Positions 49,701-62,200 of a stretch of DNA of 64,000 nucleotides are shown here, one piece after another. Source of the DNA: Crossaster papposus (taxonomy: Eukaryota; Echinodermata; Asteroidea; Velatida; Solasteridae); assembly GCA_037893245.1 (NCBI GenBank), contig JBAIAA010000704.1, positions 310,001 to 374,000 on the forward strand. The letters run 5' to 3'. Position numbers and translations under genes: made by a program. The stretch's first letter is position 1; each line of letters begins with the position of its first letter. Under the pieces are notes generated by a model. The model did not search any database. It saw only the letters and a list, made by a program, of their open reading frames with translations, and was not told the origin of the DNA.

Positions 49701-52700
49701 AGGACCCAAGAATGTGCAGTGCCCAGTTTGAAGTTGTTTGGATAAGCGATGAACTCCAAGGAAGTAATCAATATGTAAACACGTCATATGTCCAGAATGA
49801 GAGGGGCTATGAGATCTTTTATATACCAAATGAAAGCTTGCATTGTGGGCTTTTCAACCATGTACTGGTATATAACTCAATTTCCATTTTGTTACATAAT
49901 ACACCTTTTTGTAGAGCCGGTCACACACTGCTGAACATTTTGAACGGGCACTGCACTAAAAAGCAGAGCGAGTGGTGGATTTTCTCCGATTTGGTCCCGG
50001 AGTTTAGAGGGTTAACTCTCCGAAGGAATTGTCTGTAGAAACCAAAGCCAAACATTGCGACTATTGTATCCCCTCCAGTTATACTTGAACATTTTTTGTA
50101 ATAAAAACCACGCAAAAACAGGGTGTACGCGACAACGAAAACAACTAAGACTACTTACAGAGCTACTAGAAGAATGCTCTTCTCATGAACTTGATAGGAA
50201 AACAGAAAGAACACTAAAGAGCTATTAACCTGTTGGGGGGAAAACAAGTCACACAAAAAAAATATAAAGATAAAACAATCTACCTTGGAAGCTGGCATAT
50301 TTTGACAAAAAGATTCCCCCCAAAGAAAAAAAATAATAAAACAATAATAATAAAACAAAAAAATTATATATATAAATAACTAAATTAATAAATTAAATAA
50401 ATACACAAAAAAGTATTCACATATTTGTAAGTTATTTTCTTTTAATACAAACCAGTGATTTTAAACAAGAGGAATATTACAAAAAAATGTAGGGAAAAAT
50501 GGGAACAGCTCTCCCTGCTTAGCATTTTGCTTACCAAGGCATAGTGGAATTTTAATATACTGTTTGCTGATCTGGTACCAGCTCTTAACAGGTCAATGGA
50601 CAGGGGTAGTAAGCATACACCGGTGGTTGCTAAGCAGAGTCTGACCAGTGCATCCTGGGATAGGTGTTGCTGGATTTTGAAGAGGATGTTGATACTGCAC
50701 CAGATATTGGCTACTTTATCCTGGCAGGAGAAAAACAAGTAATTTTGTTTTCATGGCAATAACGTTACTTTAATAACTTTTGTTGAGATCTGTTAGAATG
50801 GGCACTAGACCCCTAAAACCGACGGTCTTTTACACTGGGTTTAGCCATACCTCCAGAATCAGATTCCAACAGTTTGTGTGTACAGTTTGCCATATGTGAT
50901 GCGATCAAGCAAAATCAGTCGGAACTCGGCAATTCTTGTTTTGAGATCGGGCCAAAATATGTTCGTAGGGGTGGAAAAATCAAAATTGACTTTTTTACAA
51001 AAACAGAAGGGGAAAATATTTTTCTTTTCCATGAAAATACTCTTTTAACCAAATTCAGAAGGAAGTGATACAAAAACATGCTTTTCTCAGTTTCTTTATT
51101 TTCTACGTGCTGGTGTTCAAATGGTTGTAATTTTTTAACCAAAGGTCGTATTCACATGGGGTTTTCACTGAAATGGAGCCTGAAGTACGCTACAAAAGAA
51201 TATGTAAAAATCCCAAAAATGGCCAAGGCCTACTTCAGACTGATTTTGCTTGATCGCATCACATATGGTGTCAGAATTTGCCAGGATGGGTTCTAGTAAA
51301 TTACACTAGGGAGTTAGGGTTAATGCTTTACCTAATGTTTAACCAGTTCGCGCCGGAGAATGTAATATACACGCAAAGTTTTCCCCAGATTTAAAACGGA
51401 TGACGCATAAACACGTCACGAGCAAGGCCGGAAATGCGTGGGTGTGCTTACCAGTACCATCGGCCTGAACCCGCCTCAGATCGAGTTTCATTAAAAATAA
51501 TCCCGCGCCTTGGCTTGGTGATGTTAAAATATTCCCGGCGCGAACTGGTTTGGCTGATAGTTTGGTGCCTGCTGCATGTACTTACAACAGATGGAGAGCA
51601 GACAAAAAAAAAATAACCTTCCCCAACCCCAAATAACTGAACTTTTAGGAAGTATAATGCATATAACTTGCCTCAAACAGCCCTCTATCAAAGGGGAAGA
51701 CCCTACGTAGAACCTGTAAGGAGACGTCTAAGTCCGATAAGAAAGGCAGCCAGCACAGCGCAAAGGTGACAATCACCACCACACCGATCTGAACTAACTT
51801 CCAGAAACGAAACAGCAAAGGTAATCTGGTATCCCTGAAAGACAGATGCATATTTGTGTATACCATCAGATTTTACCTATAAAATGTTTATTTTTGATGT
51901 GAAATCCAATTTTTTTATTTTTTTCTAAATTGTTAGCAAAGACAAGATTAGGGCTGTTTCAAATTTATCGAATATTTGAATATTAATCAAATACTCAAAT
52001 AGCATTTTGCCGGTTCGAATACTCGTATTTAAAAAAAAAAACTACCACGCTCATTTCTTTGTTATACCGAGACAAAGATGCCAGGGCCGGTACTACACAT
52101 CACATGGAGTGTCGTGGTCGGGCGGTTAAGAGCGTGGGTTCGAGTTCCGGTGTCGACACGTGTGTCCTTGAGCAAGGCAATTAAACCACTATTGCTTCGT
52201 CCTTCGGATGGGACGTTGTAGGTCCCGTGCGTTGTGTAATGCACGTAAAAGAACCCAGTAACACTCTTCGCTAAGAGAAGGGGTTCGCCCCGGTGTTCCT
52301 GGCAGCGCCTCGGAATAGGCAACTAGATAGATGGCGCTTTACAAATGCATGATCATCATCATCATCATCATCATCACATAATGCCTTGTGGTTTTAGAAG
52401 GAGAGTTATTTTGTCGCAGAGCTTGACAAATCCCGGCTGGGACAACCACGCCAGGGCTCCGTGCAACCCGTGCTATACCAACTGTATCGCACATGTTTTT
52501 GAGAGAATCAAACTCTATAATCATGTACCAGAAAGTTACACAGATCAGCAGGTACAAGCAACAATATTCACTTTTTTTCTTGTGAATATTTCCTTTATTT
52601 TTAAGTTATTTATTAAATTTGTAATGTACAGTGTATGCAGGCCGGGCCAAAATGAAAACCATTTTAAACTGTTTTGGCATTTCTTTTTACAGAAATGAAA

Positions 52701-55700
52701 AAAACAACAAAAAAAACCCCCAACATACCGAATACATCTTGCCAGCAAACAGCAGAAGAATGGCAGGGCGTGGTACAACTCCATCTGCTTGTAGTTCAGT
52801 GCCAAGACAAAAGCGATGGAACCCATGAGGTCATGATTGGTTGCCAGGGCAACCACGGCCCACAATGCAAAGCCAAGGCTGGCACAGTTGTATCTTATCA
52901 CGGGTGTGAAGGACAAACAAAATTTGAATTTAATTTTTGTGCACCTGATTTTGTTTTGTCGGTGTACAATTCTTCTTCTTTAAATGGATGGATAAATATA
53001 AAGAGAGGATACTGGAAGTGGCCATGGTCAATGAGGATTAGTCCGGGGTACAGCAGGAAGGCAGCTGCAACCTTGAGTTGGTTGACCTCGGACTGGTGAG
53101 GCAGGGCCCAGATGCAGAACGCCAGGACTGCTGGGATGTACAGCAAGACGTCTACGGCTACAACTGAAACGAATGTACAGTCCACAGTAAGGATGTCAAT
53201 TCAATCTCTGGGTTCTGCATGCTCACCAATGTGTTTTATAAAAACCGTAAACTCCAATGTTATCCCGAGTAAAGCGCGGTTTATACTCGGTGCGAAAACG
53301 AACGCTAACTTTGTGACATCAAGGGGAGTTTTCGTGCTGCGAATTCGAAGAATTGAATACATTTCAACTTTTCAACAAATGCTAGGTGACGTCAAATTCA
53401 TAGCGCATTTGTTATCGCGTAAAGTACGCACCGGCCTTCATTGTGAGAAAAGAAAAGACATGGGTGGGACTTGAACCCACGACCAACTGCTTACCACTGC
53501 AGACGTATTCACTCTTTAACCAGTTCACGTCGGATGTTTTTCCGGGATTCAAAACAGATACTTATGATAAACACGTCACAAGAAAAGCCGGAATCACCTG
53601 TCAGCGAGTGATTGAGGCCTGATATATCAGGGTGTGCTACCCACAGATGCCAGCCGTAACCCGCCTCCGATTGAGGTTCGTGAAAAACTATCCCACGCCT
53701 GGGCCCGGTCAATGTCAAAATAATCCTGGCGCGAACTGGTTAATATCACTTGATTTCCAGGGGCAGCTAGCTGTTTGAATCTGATATAGCAGGGGGCATC
53801 TCAACCAAACTATTTATAAGATGGAATTAGCAATGTTGATCAGGGGCCAATTGCTAAGCAAACAAATTTGCTTAGCACAAAAAGTCTTGCTCATTAAAAA
53901 CAGGTTACCAGCCAAAATTATACGTGTTTTTCATGCTAAGCAAAAAAACAGCTGATTATCAATCCAGAACAATAAAGATCAGGTAAAAATTTGGTCTGTA
54001 ACCTTGTTTTTGCGAAGGACAAATTGTCATGCTAAGCAAATTTTTGTGCTTAGCAGCTCTATGAAATTGGCCCCAGGTGGTAAGACATTGGTATATAAGA
54101 GGAAAGATATACTCTGATAGGAAATACATGTACACATTACCTGAATACCTCATAAAAAGTTTATGTTCGTAGCTCTCATATCCTCTGGAGGAATTCAACG
54201 CCACCCAGTCCGGGTTTATCTTGTGAGCGCTGTCAAGTTTAAAACAAATATTTGAAAAACAGAAAACAGTGGATAAGGGATTTATTACTTGAATCTTTGC
54301 CCGAGACTTGATTTTGGATTCTGGATTACGCTACCTAAACGTGAGGTAGCCAGGCTCCGCCTTGGCACGGAGAAATTTGAGATAATTTCTTAAACGCCGA
54401 GGTTTCTTCAAACCGGGATTGGAGTCATCTTGTTTATACTGGCCATCTTCCACTTGTGACTTTTTCTTTCTTTAATCCTCTCCAAAAAGGAGAACATCGC
54501 AACCCCAGATGCCAAGGCCGAGTCCGAATCTCTTGTCTATTGTCTAGGTGTTCGTCCCATTACAACTACGTTTTCGGACATGGCATAATTCTCCAAGTGA
54601 AGAACGGATGGAGAAGCTACTCACATTATCCCGCAGACCCAGCTGTGATAGGCAGTGAGCGGCGGGTAGTCTAGCCCCCAGTATAACAGGTCATTTGCTG
54701 TGCTGTTGGAGTACCTGAACAAAAAATAAATAAATTGTGAACACAACAATTTAAGATGGATGATTGATTGATTATTTATCATAATTATTTGATCTTATTA
54801 AATCTATTTTATCGGAGATCTCAGGCCTCGTCTGTTCTGCGTTGCTCTCATACCATCCCTTATACATCTTGCTGCTTCATCCTAAGATGTCTGTAGTCCA
54901 CTTGCTTTCATGTGCTACATTGCCTAGACCTTTTTTGTGACTTTTAGTATTTTGTTAAAAAGCGTACAGTCTTTTGATGAAAAACATGCCTTTCCCCCAA
55001 GATCTTTAGGCTAATGCTAACCCTAACCCTCCAGGGTATTTTGGCTAGAAAGCCTGCCAGATGCAACAGATTGCATACTTTGTCACATCATAGAGAAAGG
55101 AACAGAATTTTCTATGGTCACATTGACTTGTGTGCAGAGTCCAGCAAGGTCAAGCAGTCATCACAGATGCACCGTGCTGGATTTGGCAGGGTTAGGGTTG
55201 TGTTTTAAGTTGGACCCTGTATCATGTACGCCTATACGCAGATTTTTTTTTTTTACTTAACAACGATTGTTTACCATTGTTTGATGGGCAGGTTGGTAGT
55301 AATTTCCATCCAGTGTCTCTGTGCTTCATAGTCACCAAACATCGGTGGCTTGCCTGCACCTTTAAAAATGCCCAAAATAATCACATTCATAAATTCACTT
55401 AGATTAATAGTCGGATGCCACTTTGCGTGACCTCGAGTAATAAGACAAACGCTTAGAAATGTAACTTTAAATTAAACCACAAAACACAAAAGAATGTTGC
55501 AACCTGAAAGTGAAACTGCTTTTTGCTTTTATAAATAATTATCATCTCCATGAAGGTCAATTAGTGCAAAAATGTCGAAAAGACAGATCGCAAATATTTT
55601 TGCCGCTCTTCTAACATGGCGGTGACCGTGGGAAATAGTCAGTAACAGGAAATGACCCGAAAGTTGCGTCGTCCAATAACGTTCAAAAAAGCGTCACAAC

Positions 55701-55975
55701 ATTCATTTAATAATAGATAATTTTAGGCTCAATGGTAGATCAACCATGAGGACAGGCAACAGCCGTCGATATTTTGGGGAAGCTTAAAAATCACGTTACT
55801 GCCGTAACAATAGACATTGCACATAAGTAGGTTGGATGATTATAACGAAATAGATGCAGTGTCAAAACGGAAAGAACGTTTTACTCAAACCTGAATATGG
55901 GTGCAAAGAAACACCCCATCGCACTGTGACTGCATACAACACCAAACAAACAGTCATCGCTAGTCTATTCTCCAT
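46744..55975 (-). CDS. ALG6: Dolichyl-P-Glc:Man9GlcNAc2-PP-dolichol alpha-1,3-glucosyltransferase (ALG6)
   Basis: ER multi-pass enzyme that adds the first glucose to the lipid-linked oligosaccharide before N-glycosylation. Twelve exons (minus): 55975-55891, 55359-55275, 54714-54625, 54229-54141, 53163-53013, 52893-52729, 51834-51672, 50720-50535, 50229-50159, 49039-48971, 47848-47731, 47010-46744. All phases agree; 512 codons, close to the 507-509 of vertebrate ALG6. Diagnostic stretches: [111 protein letters not shown]-type [27 protein letters not shown]. The DxxYPP loop and HExxIL-type motif suit the GT-C family. The C-terminus is basic ([11 protein letters not shown]), as expected for ER residence. 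The intron after exon 7 uses a GC donor (GAG|GCAAGT). Introns hold many MITEs. Confidence 0.96.
47086..47296. mobile_element. MITE, TTAACCAGTTCGCGCCGG family, copy 3
   Basis: TTAACCAGTTCGCGCCGG and GGCGCGAACTGGTTAA ends; about 211 bp, with an internal deletion relative to copies 1 and 2. In the last intron of ALG6. Confidence 0.8.
47889..48506. mobile_element. TGTGACC-ended MITE, copy 4 (618 bp)
   Basis: TATGTGACCTGTCGCCACAA at the left and TTGTGGTGACAGGTCACATA at the right are inverted; the similarity continues inward (ATGAGAGTAAAGTC against GACTTTACTCTCAT). In an ALG6 intron. Confidence 0.75.
48600..48880. repeat. SINE-like dispersed repeat
   Basis: Contains GGGATGCCAGTCCATCGCAG, GAAGAGAGGCAAG, GTGGCTTGCCTAAG and GGATTCGAACCACTGACCC. 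This word order recurs in many marine invertebrate genomes. Boundaries approximate; in an ALG6 intron. Confidence 0.55.
49142..49384. mobile_element. MITE, GGGGCCAATTTCAT family, copy 3
   Basis: GGGGCCAATTTCATAGAGC is mirrored by GCTCTATGAAATTGGCCCC. 243 bp, same as copy 1, flanked by CCT and CTGG. In an ALG6 intron. Confidence 0.85.
49419..49640 (+). repeat. tRNA-derived SINE, contiguous copy
   Basis: Head with GGGTTCGAATTCC (B-box-like), then TCAGTCCCTGCCTGATTCC and CCTCTAAAACTGTACCTT. Full-length relative of the interrupted copy at 44411-44915. No complete cloverleaf, so not a tRNA gene. Confidence 0.6.
50895..51263. mobile_element. 369-bp mariner-like MITE with TA duplication and known empty site
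   Basis: TGTGATGCGATCAAGCAAAA at the left is mirrored at the right (TTTTGCTTGATCGCATCACA) with TA on both sides. It interrupts a dispersed repeat whose other copy at about 47467 reads straight through (GTTTGCCATATGGTGTTGG). Confidence 0.8.
51339..51550. mobile_element. MITE, TTAACCAGTTCGCGCCGG family, copy 4
   Basis: TTAACCAGTTCGCGCCGG and CCCGGCGCGAACTGGTT ends; about 212 bp. In the intron that has the GC donor of ALG6. Confidence 0.85.
52098..52376 (+). repeat. tRNA-derived SINE with ATC-repeat tail
   Basis: Degenerate tRNA-like head (TGGTCGGGCGGTTAAGAGC and the B box GGGTTCGAGTTCC), a body with TGAGCAAGGCAATTAAAC and CTTCGGATGGGACG, and a 3' end ATGGCGCTTTACAAATGCAT followed by a run of ATC. 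The short distance between boxes shows that it is not a functional tRNA. Confidence 0.75.
53516..53743. mobile_element. MITE, TTAACCAGTTCGCGCCGG family, copy 5
   Basis: TTAACCAGTTCACGTCGG and TGGCGCGAACTGGTTAA ends. The interior resembles the fragment at 28534-28785 (shared GTGTGCTACCCACAGATGCC). In an ALG6 intron. Confidence 0.8.
53843..54074. mobile_element. MITE, GGGGCCAATTTCAT family, copy 4
   Basis: The left end GGGGCCAATTGCTAAGCA lacks about 13 bases found in the other copies; the right end GCTCTATGAAATTGGCCCC is complete. It lies about 60 bp from ALG6 exon 4. Confidence 0.8.
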
Positions 55976-56251
55976 TTCTGATTGAAATCGCTACACAATA
56001 TTTGCCGATAACGGGTGAAAAACGTCAAGATCTGTTCGATTTCTCAGCGATCACGCGCCAGCTATAGATCTGGTGTCCGCCGCGTTCATATGTATTTATG
56101 ATGTACATAGTAAAATCTTTTCGATGTAAATATTGCGTAAACCAGGCTGTTGGCTGTTACATTCTCGTACTCAGACCATCGCCATGTGTGTAGGGCGCGC
56201 AAAAAAGTTCTAGCTCTGATGACAAGGTTGTGCTTTTGGCAAAACAGAAAA
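55976..56251. promoter_or_regulatory. Divergent (bidirectional) promoter region between ALG6 and RanBP3-like gene
   Basis: Only 276 bp separate the two start codons, which point away from each other, so both promoters and leaders must share this stretch. It is less AT-rich than its surroundings and has GGGCGCGC near 56192. No TATA box is clear. Confidence 0.6.
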
Positions 56252-59200
56252 ATGGCGCACGTCCAGAAAACAGTGTCAGGTGAGTGGACATTTTCACATG
56301 AAATGCCTGAAACTATTCACTCTTGATATGAAATTATAGTTGCAAACAATGTTTACTTTCTTAGCTCTTGAAATTAAGTTTTGATTGCCTTGTTGTTTTT
56401 CGTCAGATTTGTCCAAAGATGAGACTGAAGTGAGTGGAGGCGGTCAAAACGGTGAGATTGCTTTTCCATTGACATTTCCATTTTCATTGACTGTTTGTTT
56501 TGAATGGACAGATGGAAAGTGGAATGATCCGATTAAGTTGACATGATTTGGTGTACACTTCACACTTTGACATTTGTTGAAGTGGTATAAGTTATTTTTC
56601 AAACACTGGTCAATCAGTTTGTTATAAATTGTGTTGCGGTAATATTTTTATTTTAATCTATAGGCCTATTATAACGGTTGCTACCGTCACTTCAGGTTCG
56701 GATGGTCAATGTTGGAAGGAAGATACATCGCAGACAGTCTTGAAATACCATTAGCAAACAATCGCCTTTTAATCACACATCTCAACTCTGAAGATCCATC
56801 TTGTCAAGCCCCAAGCACATGGCTTGGTTTTCCCATAATGCACTAGCAACTTCCTAGTATGGAGCGCCTAATAGTACAAATCTTAAAACACACTATATTA
56901 AGTATTATCCCGTTACACTCCCTCCCCCTAGATACGACTTCTCTAACAGAAGGAGTGTCTCACAATTTAAACTAAGTAATTTAGCACAAGCAAACATGTC
57001 TAATAATCTTAGCTATCTGTTAGTACAACAATTAAAGATATTTGGTCCTCATTCTCTGTTTCACTATTTCCTAAACACAATGATATTGATAGGCAATCCT
57101 AGTATTCTTTTAAGTTCAAAAAGGTTCATTGATATCCTCAGTTATCTTGCAATAAATCATACTTAACATGTTAAGGTCCATTAAAGCTACATAATGTAAT
57201 GTTCAATCAGGTATGATCAATTGTCTCATAATCTAATGTTCAGATAAATCATGTTCATGATTGGGGTGACAAGTCGAGTCGTAAAGGCAGACACGATCGT
57301 TCAAGGGCTTGAACACTTCTCTCGAACACAGCAAACAGTCAGGACTTGACGACACAGGTACTCGGGTAGTACAGGACACAGGTACTCGGGTAGTACAGGA
57401 CACAGGTACTTGGGTAGTACAGGATACAGAACACCAGCAGATCAAGCAGGGAACTTGGTCGTACTCTTCAGTCGTACACGGGGGTACGGCAACAATCAGC
57501 AGCCACAGCTTCAGACAGATCCAATGCAGCGCAACAGCAAGAGTGCATAGCGTGCTAGAGACTTCTTACAGCATGTGATGCAGCAACAGTTAGATAGATG
57601 TGATCGGAAAGAGGCTCGAACAAGGTCGACATCCTCGCAACCACAGGCTATTTGACAAACAATGATCAGTCAATGGGGAGTCAGAGGACTCGCTTATGTT
57701 GAGCGGGGTCAACACGACAGCAGATGTCTACTTCATCACCATGACGATATGACGAACAGCAATACAGTCAAACATTTGTAGAAATACAGTGATGAAAACT
57801 GGAGTGTGGACTTGATGGGTAACCATGGTAACAGTTAACGTTAGGAAGAACAATAAACGGTAAATGAGTTTACAACCGAAACTCGCTTATGATGACACAT
57901 GGCTTTCGCGGGGTCATCATGACAGCAGAGCTGGTTGCTCCCAGTCACAGTCACAGCAGACTAGACGAAAAACAAGATACAGCCGAGGCTCGCTTATGTT
58001 GCACCACATGGCATTGCAGGGCCAGGGCAAGGGCCAACAAGACGGCAGAGCTGGTTGCTCATCAGTTCACAGCAGACGATGACATTTTTGATAGTCAAAC
58101 GGTCATGACAGTATAATGTAGGTTTGAACAGACGAACGTCGACATACGAGGAACTGCACAGTCGAAGGTACAGCACAGACTTGCTTATGTTGGCGCATGG
58201 CCGTGGCGGCGGGGCCAACAAGACGGCAGAAGTCCGGCATTGCGTAGGTGCACGCAACGTACAAAAACGAGACAAAAAACTATCCACAAAAATCACTTTT
58301 CCAACACGCCATCCTGCCGACTACGCCAGTATAACGGTTGCTACCGTCACTTCAGGTTCGGATGGTCAATGTTGGAAGGAAGATACATCGCAGACAGTCT
58401 TGAAATACCATTAGCAAACAATCGCCTTTTAATCACACATCTCAACTCTGATGATCCATCTTGTCAAGCCCCAAGCACATGGCTTGGTTTTCCCATAATG
58501 CACTAGCAACTTCCTAGTATGGAGCGCCTAATAGTACAAATCTTAAAACACACTATATTAAGTATTATCCCGTTACACTATAATGCACCTATCATTCAAT
58601 TGTATGACGCACCCTCAGCTCAGACCCCCGGGGGATGTGCGTCAATGTTAACAGTGAGGCCAGATTTTGGAGTCGCATGACGCACCCGTACGTCGTATCC
58701 TTGACGCACCATTCTTGGAAAACAATGACGCACACAAATCGCGACGGACAAAAGTCGCGACATGAAGCGGGGCATCGCGCTGTGTGTATGCACGCATGTC
58801 GGGCGTGTGGCCGCGCCGCGCCAGTGGTGAATGAAAGAACGGCTTTTACTTTGGTTTTCTGCTATGGCATGCTACGGTAAATAACCACAGCCGTACCGTA
58901 TAAACTCAAATTTTCCAGGAACGCTTTACTTTTGGATCGTTACCAGCACATGTACCCCGATGCGCGCCATCAAAGGGGTTTTCCAACGCTGCACATGAGT
59001 CACCCCTCTAGTCTGCATGCAGGCGCTTTGTCTCGCAAGCACCCTAAAGTACCGCCAGGCATTATACACCCATTCATAACCCGACTGGAGTGTAAGCCTA
59101 CGGATTGTAGTGAGAATTTAAACTGTATACCTGACTAGTAGTGGCGATAAGCATACATGGAAAGTAATGTGTACGACAAATTCTCCCTTGTCGTTTTGCT

Positions 59201-62200
59201 GAGGGGAAGTTGGCCGCGATCGAACTTGGGAAATCACATGCGGCTAAGTAAGCAAAGCAGCTGCATTGACGCTGTGTTATTCTCAATGTTATTCTTCCAT
59301 TACATAGCCGAGAATTCGGATGCAACTGGTACCTATTCTGTGAGATATTTTACGTGCTTGTCCCAACTAGGAAGGGCTCACGCACGCAATATCTCGTGTT
59401 CTTGTAAAAAGGACGACGCGTTGTAGGCCACCTAGACTTCCACATTTTGCGATGGGAAAACTATCGCTGTTACTTGTTAGTGTAAAATGTTGATAAAGTT
59501 GTTTGCAGTCGGCGATTCTGACTAACAATGATCAGAAGTCGATATGGTACAATTTTTTTTTACTCAACAAGCACAGTTTATTCGCGGCATTGACGCCCGG
59601 CAATGGTTCGAAACAGACGCACCTCGACACACCACGACGTGTTCGTGACGCACCTAAATTGCACTTTACGCACCCCCATCGTCCAGTTTTGACTTAACAT
59701 TATGGAGACATGACGCACCTCCCCCGGGGGTCCAAGGGTGCGTTATACAATTGATAGGTGCATAATGTCATATTCTGGAGAAGAAAAAATAAATAAAAAA
59801 ATCCGTTCGGGGCCCGTTCGGAGAGTCGGGCGAGGATGATCACCAACTAATTTTTTTATTTGGCCTAATTCATCCCTCTGGATGAAAAAAACAACTGATT
59901 TCCGTCTCTTGAATACCAAATCACAATGACAATGAAGACATCGAACCAGATGAAATTCGTGGAGGGGGATGGAGTATATGGGAATAGTAATACACATTAA
60001 AAAGGGTTTTGAAAGCTGTTATGTGACCTTTAAAATATATTCTAGGCCAAGGTACTTTATTTGAATTTTTGGGCTGAAAGTCTAAGAATCGTTCCCAGAA
60101 TGAACAACGGTCGACGCTAGAATGTTCCTCGGTCCACTCTTTACTGTTTATACTGTAAAAATTTCATACACGCAGCAAGTCATGAAATAGTTTGAGGTGC
60201 CTTCTATTCAGTGAGCAATTTTTGTTTAACCACAAATTCATCTTTTTTTTAAAGGTATATGTAGTACTAGTATACACCATTTGCTTTTGCTGCAATTTCC
60301 AGAAAAACCAACAAAAAAATTTAATATGTTCATGTAGTCTAGTTCCTTGACTTTCTTCAGACGAAACAGAGCAATTGTGACCTGTTCCAACGAAACCCGG
60401 ACAAAGTCGCACAATGTGTTTTGTCACAATGTACTCCTGAAGTCATTTCTGGATGGATTTTACCATTTTGAGGTTTTAGGTTTTCCTAAGTCACTCACTA
60501 TTAATCTACAATCTCCTCAAATTTGAACAAAATCCGTCTACCAGAAGTGTGTTTTTTTGTCAATTTTGTGAAACATTTGTGTATAGAAATAATACGCTTT
60601 TCTGAACTTCAAAACTGTTTATCTCATAATTAGGTTGTCAGGGTTTTATTACTAAATCCAGACCCCAGGGAAGATAGGGTGGGCGTACATATGTAAATGA
60701 TACATCATTTTAACCCTAACTCCCTCACCCCTTTTACTAGAAAGTATCCTGAATCCACCACAGTCCACCAATTTTGGTTTGCAAAAACTGCTGGTGTCGT
60801 GAGTCCATCAGACTCCACCAGTGTGCATTCTGGAGAGATCCTGAGTCCATCATACTCCACCAGCAAAAGTTTGATGGACTGTGACGGATTCAGGATACCT
60901 AGGTGGCATACAAAACATTGCAGTGCGTTTCTCCATAGAGTCCATCACAGTCCATCACCTGAATTTCTGTATCCTGAATTCATCACACTCCTGCAGTAAC
61001 GCTAGGCTTAAAATCCTCAATCCATCACACTCCTCCAGTTGGTTCAATATGGAGGTATCCTGAATCCGCTAAAATCCTCCAAAACAGGAAATGGATTTTG
61101 ATGGACTCAGGGTGGTTAGGGTTAAAGCTGAGAACCTAGAAAATTTAAAAAAAGCAAAATCTGAAAAACTAAAAAGTTGACTTTGTCCGGGTTTCGTTGG
61201 AACAGGTCACAATTTATAGATCTCAGGGACTTTTTGGAAACAGACTAATTGGCTTGCACCCATTCACAGATGCAAATAAAATGTAGACTAAAATAAACTT
61301 AATAAATTGGGGAAGTGTTTGAAAATAGTCGGGCAATCGTTGGAAATTGATACAAACTAAGGCCGTGTCCGAAATGAGTGTCTACAGCTACGGTCTACGT
61401 CTACAGCTACAGCTACGTCTATGAATTGAATTCGGACGCGGCTACGGTAGAGCCTACGGCTAGTTATTGCGCCCCCAAGCGATGCTTGAATTAGTGTTTG
61501 CAAAATTACGATGTAGGAATTCACAACAATTATCGTCTGCTAGATGTTACGCAATGTTTGTTTACAGCCAGTCGTAATACCTGATGATATTGACATATTT
61601 GTTGATCTGTTAGTTTTAATTCAATGCACTATCATTGAAAAATAAACAAATATTTGCTCCAGAATTAACGTTAGTGCTGCCGCCATTTTGTTTTGCCTGA
61701 GCTAGACAACTTCCTTTACGGCTAGATTTTTTGTGGCGTTGTAGCCGTAGCTGTAGCTCTAGACGGCATTTGGACAGCGCTACAAAATGGCCGACGTAGA
61801 CAATAGCCGTAGCTGTAGCTCTAGACACCCGTTTCGGACACGGCCTAGCACTTATTTCACTGGATGCTTGAGACTGTTATTCCCTTATATTAGTAAATTA
61901 ATAAATATTAATAAATTAATAAATACCTAGGAGAGTTGATGGCTTCTGATTGGTCTAGACTCGATCACGAGGAGGGGATTATCATGTAGTAATAACCCGG
62001 CTTTCAAGAAGAAGGGAATAAATTTCCCGTGAACCAGCATTAATCAAGCATCATGTAAGCCAATGATTGGCCGAATGCAACAGTCCTACGGTAACTTGTA
62101 ACAAGGACGCATCAAATCTGATACGGCGCGCTATAATTGTACGCGTAAAACGTTTGCATCTATACGCGCGGCATTTTTCAAAATGCGCGTGTCGTCTGTT

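Noticed and set aside
52098-52376. tRNA gene suggested by A- and B-box-like words
   Set aside because: Boxes are too close, no cloverleaf forms, and a SINE body and tail follow.
53462-53512. tRNA 3'-half-like sequence on the minus strand (GTGGGTTCAAGTCCCACCC)
   Set aside because: No matching 5' half; most likely a SINE remnant.
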